This document shows positions 1 to 4,687 of a DNA stretch of 6,079 nucleotides, piece after piece (the stretch's first letter is position 1; every line of letters starts with the position of its first letter). The notes below the pieces were generated by a model that saw nothing but the letters and a program-made list of their open reading frames with translations, was not told the DNA's origin and did not search any database. The stretch lies in contig JAEZKH010000281.1 in assembly GCA_023415515.1 (NCBI GenBank), positions 1-6,079 of the forward strand, given 5' to 3'. This stretch comes from Actinomycetes bacterium. GTDB taxonomy: Bacteria > Actinomycetota > Actinomycetes > Mycobacteriales > Mycobacteriaceae. The position numbers were made by a program, and so were the translations under genes.

Positions 1-660
1 TTCCTCGAGAGCTTCAAACAGTGGCGCAACCGCGGGGTCGGCGAACACGGCGCGGCCCAAAGGGCCCTTCCCCGGGATGTAGTAGGGGCTGAGGCCGACG
101 GCGCCGCGGATGGCGTCCCACGACGCCGCCCCGATCAGCCGAATGGAAGCCAACGCAACCTGGCGCCTCGTCGGGTGGAAGCCAACGGGTTCAGACCGGC
201 CCCGCGTGCCCTTGAACACCTCCAGGGCAGGCACGTTCGCGACAACGGCGGCGATCTCGGGATCGTCCGCGGCGATGTTGATGACGTGGCTGCCTCCCAA
301 CGAGGTTCCCCATAGCGCGATGCAGTGCGGGTCGATGCCGCCATTCCCGCGCATGAACTCGACAGCGCGCCGAAGGTCCTCGCGCTGCCGCCGCCCGTCG
401 ATCAACTGCCGGGGTTCGCCCTGGCTGCGTCCGAGGTAGCGGTAGTCGAAGACCAGCGTCGTCAAGCCACCGTCGGCGAACCGGGCGGCGAAATCGGGCA
501 CGATCCAATCACTTGTACCCGAGAAGCCGTGTGCCATAACGACACACGCATGCGGGTACGACGAACGCTCAGGACGGTAAAGCTCTCCCGCGCATCGAAG
601 ACCACCGGAGTTGAACCAGACATGTTCTACCGTGTGGCGCCATACGGGGTCGGCCACCAT
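1..660 (-). CDS. Alpha/beta hydrolase, N-terminal 220 residues (C-terminus beyond window)
   Basis: Translating the minus strand from the ATG at 660 gives 220 uninterrupted residues to the window edge. Seen: a strand ending in V-M-A-H-G-F at residues 41-46 (oxyanion-hole HGF), the run L-V-F-D-Y-R-Y-L-G-R-S-Q-G-E-P-R at 69-84, and the nucleophile elbow G-T-S-L-G at 118-122 with Ser120 as the predicted nucleophile. This order is typical of the dienelactone-hydrolase/YcjY-like alpha/beta hydrolases, serine hydrolases of esters or related bonds. Substrate cannot be told. The catalytic acid and histidine would lie in the missing C-terminus. No signal peptide is seen, so it is probably cytosolic. 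The start codon shares its A with the stop of the 72-residue gene (TGATG) and has no clear Shine-Dalgarno sequence, so translation is probably coupled. It is the last visible gene of the minus-strand cluster. The family assignment is firm and the function is open. Confidence 0.88.
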   Translation of the reverse strand, partial: MVADPVWRHTVEHVWFNSGGLRCAGELYRPERSSYPHACVVMAHGFSGTSDWIVPDFAARFADGGLTTLVFDYRYLGRSQGEPRQLIDGRRQREDLRRAVEFMRGNGGIDPHCIALWGTSLGGSHVINIAADDPEIAAVVANVPALEVFKGTRGRSEPVGFHPTRRQVALASIRLIGAASWDAIRGAVGLSPYYIPGKGPLGRAVFADPAVAPLFEALEE

Positions 661-878
661 CACTGCCAGTTGAGATCGTCGTCTACTTCGACGGCGTCCT
701 CGGACTTCCTCTGGGCTCGGGTGTCGACGATGACCTCTTGCCAGTACGCGGGGCTGTAGAGGTGAATGTCGCTGCCGCTGTTGACCCTGAGCACTCCGCT
801 GTCGTACACCTGGTAGGTCGCGCCGTCGCGGAATTCGACGTCCTCATCGCGGTCCTTGAGTTGTATGAACAGTTGCAT
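660..878 (-). CDS. Conserved-looking 72-residue protein of unknown function
   Basis: I do not recognise this family. The 72-residue product starts M-Q-L-F-I-Q-L and ends D-D-D-L-N-W-Q. Its first 50 residues alternate hydrophobic and polar positions in a way that suggests a small beta-rich fold, with T-Y-Q-V-Y at 21-25, G-V-L-R-V at 28-32 and I-H-L-Y-S-P-A-Y-W at 38-46. The last 20 residues are charged and probably disordered. There is no membrane segment or signal peptide. I chose the ATG at 876-878 because the open frame extends upstream only into low-complexity Ser/Thr/Arg sequence that overlaps the DUF5709 gene in another frame. GAGGAG lies 13 nt upstream and overlaps the end of DUF5709, 10 nt away. 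The stop overlaps the hydrolase ATG by one base. Both junctions argue that it is a real, co-translated gene. Confidence 0.72.
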   Translation of the reverse strand: MQLFIQLKDRDEDVEFRDGATYQVYDSGVLRVNSGSDIHLYSPAYWQEVIVDTRAQRKSEDAVEVDDDLNWQ

Positions 879-888
879 GGCCCCGCCG

Positions 889-1314
889 CTACTCCTCGTC
901 GTCGACGACGTGAACGGCGGCTTCCTCGGCGGATGCGGCACCACCGCTGATCCCGACATCCTCTGCCACACAATCCGCTTCGGAGTCTTCGCCGAAGCCT
1001 CTATCCGGTGCGACCAGGCGGCCCGCGCGGGCTCGTCCGACCTCATCGTTGCGCGGGAAGTCCCACTGGCGGTCCTCTTCGGAAAGGTCCGCGCTTTCCC
1101 AGGTGTCCGGCTCTTCCTCTGCCAGACGCTGATCCATGGTTTCATGGTCGCCGAACGCGCCTGGCCCGTACGGCTGCTCGGGCGGTGAGTAACCCTCATC
1201 GAGGACGTCGTCGACTCCGCGGTCGATGAGTGTGTCTTCGGGTTGCAATTGGTTGTCAAGATCCACGCTGTACTCGCCCGCCGCGGGGCCGGTGCTGAAC
1301 CTTCCATCGGTCAT
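889..1314 (-). CDS. DUF5709 family acidic protein
   Basis: The 141-residue product carries the blocks I associate with the actinobacterial DUF5709 family: E-Y-S-V-D-L-D-N-Q-L-Q-P-E-D-T-L at 14-29, D-R-G-V-D-D-V-L-D-E-G-Y-S-P-P-E at 31-46, D-Q-R-L-A-E-E-E-P-D at 61-70, R-A-G-R-L-V at 96-101 and A-S-A-E-E-A-A-V-H-V-V at 127-137. No biochemical role is known to me. About 40 residues are Asp or Glu, nine are Arg and none is Lys, so it is very acidic and probably largely extended. It lacks membrane segments and a signal peptide. AAGGGA lies 10 nt before the ATG. It follows the universal stress protein by 48 nt, a gap holding a hairpin and a possible 15-codon ORF. Its place in the cluster suggests a stress-associated accessory role, which is an inference. 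Confidence 0.88.
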   Translation of the reverse strand: MTDGRFSTGPAAGEYSVDLDNQLQPEDTLIDRGVDDVLDEGYSPPEQPYGPGAFGDHETMDQRLAEEEPDTWESADLSEEDRQWDFPRNDEVGRARAGRLVAPDRGFGEDSEADCVAEDVGISGGAASAEEAAVHVVDDEE

Positions 1315-1318
1315 TTCT

Positions 1319-1366
1319 TCAATGTCCCTTCATGACTCGACATCTTGAGCGGCAGCGCATGGTCAT
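1319..1366 (-). CDS. Possible 15-residue coupled mini-ORF
   Basis: In the gap between the stress-protein and DUF5709 genes, an ATG overlaps the stress-protein stop as ATGA and opens 15 codons (M-T-M-R-C-R-S-R-C-R-V-M-K-G-H). Its TGA is four bases before the DUF5709 ATG. It has no Shine-Dalgarno sequence of its own, so it could be read only by ribosomes reinitiating after the stress protein. If translated, it would carry ribosomes across the hairpin at 1349-1375 and through the DUF5709 ribosome-binding site. The Arg/Cys content may simply reflect GC-rich sequence. This is a speculative feature with no homology support. Confidence 0.22.
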   Translation of the reverse strand: MTMRCRSRCRVMKGH

Positions 1367-1375
1367 TGCTGCCGC
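1349..1375 (-). terminator. Perfect 8-bp hairpin over the stress-protein stop codon
   Basis: GCGGCAGC at 1349-1356 pairs perfectly with GCTGCCGC at 1368-1375 around an 11-nt loop. In the minus-strand transcript the stem begins in the last codons of the universal stress protein and the loop contains its stop codon. No U-tract follows, so it is not a classical intrinsic terminator. It may be an mRNA-stability or partial attenuation element between stress-protein and DUF5709 genes. The pairing is seen directly and the role is inferred. Confidence 0.4.
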
Positions 1376-2259
1376 GCGACGATCACCGGCGCCCTGGAAC
1401 CGTGGGCCACCGCTGAACTCACGGATCCGAGCAGCATGCCCGCGAAGCCTCCTCGACCGCGGCTTCCGACGACGACGAGCGAAGCGTTCTCCGAATGCCT
1501 GAGCAGGTGAGTAGCAGGGTTCTCGAACTCGACAAGCCGCTGGACCTCGACCTCTGGATAACGTTCCTGCCACCCGGCAAGGCCTTCCGCCAGCGTCGTC
1601 TCTGCCGCCTGCTGCAGCGCCGCAGGTTCCATGCTGGGCACTATGGACATGTCGGCGTCAGCCCAGACGTGCAGCGCCATCAGAGGAACTCCGCGACGGG
1701 AGGCTTCGTCGAAGGCGATCTCAGTCGCCAACTCTGATGCCGGAGACCCGTCGATGCCGACCAGCACAGGTCTCTTGTCGGATTGTTCGGGCGGCGTTTC
1801 GCCGTGAACCACAACGACGGGGCAACGGGCATGGTGGACAACACCGGAGCTGACGGATCCGAGCAATCGACGATCCGAACCGCTTCGGCCGCGGCAGCCG
1901 ACCACCACCATCTTGGCTTCTGTGGACAGATCAACGAGGGCGGGCACGACTCCGCCGAACAGCGCCTCGCTGTTGACTTCAGGCCTGTCGCCCCCGCCCT
2001 TGCTTCGCACGAACTCAACGGCCTCATCGATGATGCGGCGGGCCTCGGCTTCCTCAGTCGCGAGAATCTCGTCCGCTACTCGACCCGAGGGCCAGATCAT
2101 CGTGGACGTCATCGGCGGCAGCGAGGGGGCGACGTGTACGACGGTCAGCGGGACGTGATGCATCGCCGCCTCGCCAGCGGCCCACTTCAGTGCCGCCCAC
2201 GCTGAGGGCGAACCGTCGGTGCCGACGATGATTCCGTGGTGTGGGGTGCGCTCGGACAT
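1363..2259 (-). CDS. Tandem universal stress protein (two USP domains)
   Basis: The 298-residue product has two UspA-like domains, about 9-152 and 164-296. Each opens with a beta strand and an acidic loop (I-I-V-G-T-D-G-S, Asp15; V-L-V-G-I-D-G-S, Asp170). Each closes with the ATP-binding pattern G-x2-G-x9-G-S: G121, G124, G134-S135 and G265, G268, G278-S279. Both domains therefore look nucleotide-binding, as in mycobacterial Rv2623-type proteins that bind ATP and slow growth in dormancy; that role is family knowledge. It is cytosolic with no membrane segment. I chose the ATG at 2257-2259 because AGGAGG sits 5 nt upstream and the protein then begins just before strand 1. An upstream in-frame ATG at 2307 lacks a ribosome-binding site. 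It lies 126 nt after the hibernation-factor gene, far enough for its own promoter, although I see no convincing one. Length fits mycobacterial two-domain members. Confidence 0.95.
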   Translation of the reverse strand: MSERTPHHGIIVGTDGSPSAWAALKWAAGEAAMHHVPLTVVHVAPSLPPMTSTMIWPSGRVADEILATEEAEARRIIDEAVEFVRSKGGGDRPEVNSEALFGGVVPALVDLSTEAKMVVVGCRGRSGSDRRLLGSVSSGVVHHARCPVVVVHGETPPEQSDKRPVLVGIDGSPASELATEIAFDEASRRGVPLMALHVWADADMSIVPSMEPAALQQAAETTLAEGLAGWQERYPEVEVQRLVEFENPATHLLRHSENASLVVVGSRGRGGFAGMLLGSVSSAVAHGSRAPVIVARQQ

Positions 2260-2364
2260 TTCGACCTCCTCGTGGAAAGCACCGACGACGGTGACGCTAG
2301 TCGCCATCAACAGCCTGAAACGGAAGTTGGACCTCAAAGGGCTGGCAAAGGGCCTTGAATGTTC

Positions 2365-2400
2365 ATCGGCAGGCGTCCGGCACGTCTAATCGGCAGGCGT
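2365..2400. repeat. 12-bp direct repeat at the end of the hibernation-factor gene
   Basis: ATCGGCAGGCGT occurs at 2365-2376 and again at 2389-2400, with starts 24 bp apart. On the minus strand the copy at 2389-2400 encodes the last four residues (T-P-A-D) of the hibernation factor and the other copy lies just after its stop. The match is exact, but the rest of the 24-bp unit is not conserved. It may be the relic of a short slippage or recombination event that moved or created the stop codon. No function is evident. Confidence 0.5.
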
Positions 2401-3138
2401 GATCAACCCGTAGTGGCCGTCATAGCGGACATAGAGCACGCTGACACGCCCCTGCGCGGCGTCGACGTAGAAGAGAAACGGCATGTCGAGCAGAGTCAGC
2501 CGTTGCGCCGCTGCGGCCTCCGTGAGGCACGGTGCAGGCTGGGGGCTCACGACGACGGGCCCATCGAAGGGACTCAGCTGACCGATCAGAGCTGGCGAAA
2601 CGAGAGCAAGCCGATACCCGGACGGACCGCCGCGGTAGAGAACGCATGCGGAGTCGGTGCCGCTCTCTCTGAAGAGGTGGAAGGCATAGTCCAGAAGCTC
2701 CATCTCGGTGATCGCCTCGTCGACCGTGCACGGCTCCATCGCGAACGACTTTCGCCGCACGATACGGCGTTCCTCCGGCGGAGGCGCAACCACGTCGCGG
2801 TGAGGTGCAGACTCCGAGCCGCGGTTCCAGACAGATCCGCGCACTTCTCGATGCTTTGCGACGCTTTCCAGGCGACGCCGTAACCTGGCCTCCAGCCGAT
2901 CGATCGCCTGGCGTGCACTTGCGCCGTGAACCTGCGCACGAACAAGCCGACCGTCGATGTCGAGGTTGGCTTGTGCCGTGACCGGCTCTTCGACGGCAGG
3001 ATCGTGGTGGACAGACATCTTGACACGTGCATGCAACACCGGGCGGTGGACATATCGTGCGAGCCTGCCGATCTTGGTGCGCGCGTACTCTTCGACCTCG
3101 GGTGACACGCCTCGAAACGTCAAATCAAGTTGGTCCAT
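2386..3138 (-). CDS. Long ribosome hibernation factor (HPF/RaiA family) with two C-terminal domains
   Basis: The 250-residue product begins with an S30AE/HPF-type N-domain (about 1-100): L-D-L-T-F-R-G-V at 4-11, H-A-R-V-K-M-S-V-H at 36-44, A-Q-A-N-L-D-I-D-G at 55-63, then a basic helix 74-97 (A-R-Q-A-I-D-R-L-E-A-R-L-R-R-R). Such domains occupy the decoding region of the 30S subunit and stop translation in resting cells. After a Pro/Arg linker comes a dimerisation-type C-domain at 126-182 (R-R-K-S-F-A-M-E-P-C-T-V-D-E-A-I, V-L-Y-R, G-Y-R-L-A-L-V). A second, diverged copy follows at 195-250 (P-C-L-T-E-A-A-A, L-L-D-M-P-F-L-F, V-L-Y-V-R, H-Y-G-L-I-T-P). Canonical long HPF has one. This resembles the mycobacterial RafH/Rv0079 dormancy group, an assignment from memory. 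The ATG at 3136-3138 overlaps the upstream stop (TGATG). The frame is open further upstream but does not look like HPF there. There is no strong Shine-Dalgarno sequence, so coupling is likely. Confidence 0.9.
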   Translation of the reverse strand: MDQLDLTFRGVSPEVEEYARTKIGRLARYVHRPVLHARVKMSVHHDPAVEEPVTAQANLDIDGRLVRAQVHGASARQAIDRLEARLRRRLESVAKHREVRGSVWNRGSESAPHRDVVAPPPEERRIVRRKSFAMEPCTVDEAITEMELLDYAFHLFRESGTDSACVLYRGGPSGYRLALVSPALIGQLSPFDGPVVVSPQPAPCLTEAAAAQRLTLLDMPFLFYVDAAQGRVSVLYVRYDGHYGLITPAD

Positions 3139-3692
3139 CACTGCGACGGACTCACTGACTTCATAGCGTCCGTCACCGCCTGCTCCAGACTGGCTATCGT
3201 CGAGTCGGGAAAGGGTACAGCCACATATGCCGACGCGCCCCGCAATGCCCTCCTGACCCACATTTCGTCGAGTCCGGAGACGACTGTGACCACGACACCC
3301 GTTGCTGCAACGAGCTTTTCGGCAATATCATGACGTAACCCGGCCTTGATGGTGTGGTCGGCGTAACCGGCCACCGCCGCACCCGTGACCGCGCCGATGG
3401 CCACCGATATCGGCAACGTCGGCATCGTCAGCAAGCCCAAGAGGAATCCGAGACCGGCGCCGACGATGGCTCCGGTACGGCCGTGATGGCCGCTGCTGGT
3501 GTCGAGCACAATCGGCAAGCCGTCGGCATTCTTGCCCAATAGCACCGATTCGCGCACTTGCACGCGCCCCTTCTTGACCTGCTCTGTCAGGTCTGCGAAA
3601 TTCCGCCGTGCGCACGCGAGATCGCCGTAGCAGGAAACCATGATCAGTTCCCGGCCCTCGGCGTCGGGCGGCTGAGGTGTCGGACCGGCCAT
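3138..3692 (-). CDS. DUF1269-like membrane stress protein
   Basis: The 184-residue product has the layout of DUF1269/general-stress-type membrane proteins. A soluble ferredoxin-like N-half (L-I-M-V-S-C-Y-G-D-L-A-C-A-R-R at 16-30, then helix and strand to about 64) is followed by a Gly-rich hydrophobic hairpin at 73-111 (two short membrane-type helices with M-P-T-L-P at the turn). A soluble C-half from about 117-178 includes G-V-V-V-T-V-V-S-G at 132-140. Its biochemical role is unknown. I chose the ATG at 3690-3692 because GGGAGG lies 6 nt upstream. A GTG at 3743 would add 17 residues but has no ribosome-binding site. It is the first gene of the minus-strand cluster, facing the divergent intergenic region, and its stop overlaps the hibernation-factor start. 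Co-production with a ribosome silencer suggests a stress or dormancy role at the membrane, which is inferred. The family assignment comes from architecture and remembered motifs and needs a profile search. Confidence 0.82.
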   Translation of the reverse strand: MAGPTPQPPDAEGRELIMVSCYGDLACARRNFADLTEQVKKGRVQVRESVLLGKNADGLPIVLDTSSGHHGRTGAIVGAGLGFLLGLLTMPTLPISVAIGAVTGAAVAGYADHTIKAGLRHDIAEKLVAATGVVVTVVSGLDEMWVRRALRGASAYVAVPFPDSTIASLEQAVTDAMKSVSPSQ

Positions 3693-3844
3693 GGGTTCCT
3701 CCCGCATCGACTGTCGTATGACTCTCAGTGCATCGGAAGACACCCGCCGCGTGTAGGGCAGATGGTCCTTACCGTCCGAGGAATTGGGCCCCCACGCTGG
3801 CCGCCTTCTGCGGTTTCGCTGCGGGGATGAGGCATGCTGCTGCC
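3693..3844. promoter_or_regulatory. Divergent intergenic promoter region
   Basis: This 152-nt spacer lies between the oppositely oriented DUF1269-like and PRC/MgtE-N genes and must hold the start signals for both, unless transcripts enter from outside. GGGAGG is the ribosome-binding site of the minus-strand gene. On the plus side only a weak GAGG at 3829-3832 precedes the ATG at 3845. I found no clear sigma-A -10/-35 pair in either direction. The segment also contains the DosR-like palindrome reported separately and a GGGCCC palindrome at 3786-3791. Confidence 0.55.
3755..3770 (-). promoter_or_regulatory. Degenerate DosR/DevR-like box candidate
   Basis: Read on the minus strand this is AAGGACCATCTGCCCT. 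From memory of the DosR core consensus (GGGACTWWAGTCCC), 9 of 14 positions agree, including the internal GGAC and the closing CCC. The box sits about 63-78 nt upstream of the first minus-strand start, a usual place for DosR sites, and the genes below it are of kinds often found in DosR regulons. The match is weak, and chance matches of this quality are not rare. Confidence 0.28.
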
Positions 3845-4687
3845 ATGCTGTTGCTGAGCGCCGTCATCGGTCGGCGGGTCTACTCGCCGGACGGACGCAT
3901 GGTCGGCCGCATCGCTGATCTGGCTGTTCGCATGCCGGGGTCCGTCGAACCGGCGCTGGTCGACCGGATCGTGGTTCACCGTAGGCACAGCAGGGACGTT
4001 CTCGTGCCGTGGGAAGTCGTCAAAACCGTCGCGCACAGCAACGTTCGTCTGAAAGTCGACGTTGCGGAAAGCGGCGGTCTCCGCACTGATGACCCGCTCG
4101 GTACCGACGAGATTCTGTTGGTGCGCGATGTTCTGGACACCCAGGTCTTCGACATCGTCGGTCAGCGCCTGTCCCGTGTGGGCGACGTCGTGCTGGCACA
4201 CCGCGACCACAAGATGGAGGTCGTCGGCGTCGAGGTCGGTTTCGGGGCTGTACTGCGGCGCCTGGGGCTTGCGCGGGTGGTCGAGCGGCATCCGATCGAC
4301 CTCCTGCCGTGGACAGAAGTCCATCTCACCTCCGACCGCGGGCATGCCGTTCAACTCGGGTCGCCACGATCTGCGATTCACAGGCTGGACACCCGTGGGT
4401 TGGCGACACTCATCGCGCGACTCGATACCGACTCCGCCGCGGAAGTCCTCGCAACGAAAGAGGACGATGTGACGGCCGACGTCATCCAGCGCAGTGTTCC
4501 ACTCCTGGGTGAGCGGATGCTCCGCGCGATGGGCGGCGCGCGTGCCGCCCGTGTCGTTGCCGCCATGCCTGCTCATCACGCCGCACGCTGGCGCGCCATC
4601 CTCTCGACACCTCGGGTGCTGCGGCGCCGTCATTTCTTGCGTTCCGGCGTATGGCCACGCCGCCTGCTGAGGGGTGAACGTCGATGA
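3845..4687 (+). CDS. Double PRC-barrel protein with MgtE-N-like domain
   Basis: The 280-residue soluble product has three parts. PRC-barrel 1, about 4-62, has V-I-G-R-R-V-Y-S-P-D-G-R-M-V-G-R-I and ends in L-V-P-W-E-V-V. PRC-barrel 2, about 90-163, has V-F-D-I-V-G-Q-R-L-S-R-V-G-D-V and ends in L-L-P-W-T-E-V. A helical repeat, about 180-252, has R-G-L-A-T-L-I-A-R-L-D, A-A-E-V-L, L-L-G-E-R-M-L-R-A-M and A-A-R-V-V-A-A-M-P, resembling the MgtE intracellular N-domain that senses Mg2+. A basic tail (R-R-R-H-F-L-R ... R-G-E-R-R) may touch the membrane. No membrane helices are seen. Start choice is uncertain: the ATG at 3845 follows a weak GAGG and places the first PRC strand at the N-terminus, while an in-frame ATG at 3827 would add six residues. 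The stop overlaps the transporter start (ATGA), so the two are made together. I infer a cytosolic cation-responsive regulator of that transporter. Confidence 0.85.
   Translation: MLLLSAVIGRRVYSPDGRMVGRIADLAVRMPGSVEPALVDRIVVHRRHSRDVLVPWEVVKTVAHSNVRLKVDVAESGGLRTDDPLGTDEILLVRDVLDTQVFDIVGQRLSRVGDVVLAHRDHKMEVVGVEVGFGAVLRRLGLARVVERHPIDLLPWTEVHLTSDRGHAVQLGSPRSAIHRLDTRGLATLIARLDTDSAAEVLATKEDDVTADVIQRSVPLLGERMLRAMGGARAARVVAAMPAHHAARWRAILSTPRVLRRRHFLRSGVWPRRLLRGERR

Noticed and set aside
879..1307. N-terminal extension of the 72-residue protein to 215 residues
   Set aside because: The added part is Ser/Thr/Arg low-complexity sequence overlapping the DUF5709 gene in another frame. The patterned sequence begins only at the ATG at 878.
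1783..2205. A 140-codon plus-strand open frame inside the stress-protein gene
   Set aside because: It is antisense to the USP motifs, has no motif of its own and no good ribosome-binding site. It is explained by codon bias of the gene on the other strand.
2320..2360. DosR box upstream of the universal stress gene
   Set aside because: Sliding the remembered consensus over both strands gave at most about half the positions matching, so I do not call a site here.
2359..2883. A 174-codon plus-strand open frame opposite the hibernation-factor gene
   Set aside because: It is antisense to a gene with clear family features and its Arg-rich product matches no motif I know.
3139..3261. N-terminal extension of the hibernation factor by 41 residues
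   Set aside because: The extension overlaps the end of the DUF1269-like gene, has no HPF-like sequence and no ribosome-binding site. The ATG at 3138 starts directly at strand 1 of the HPF fold.
3725..4633. A 302-codon open frame on the minus strand opposite the PRC/MgtE-N gene
   Set aside because: It lies antisense to a gene with clear domains, shows no recognisable motif, is rich in Arg/His/Asp/Gln as antisense frames of GC-rich genes are, and overlaps the start region of the DUF1269-like gene.
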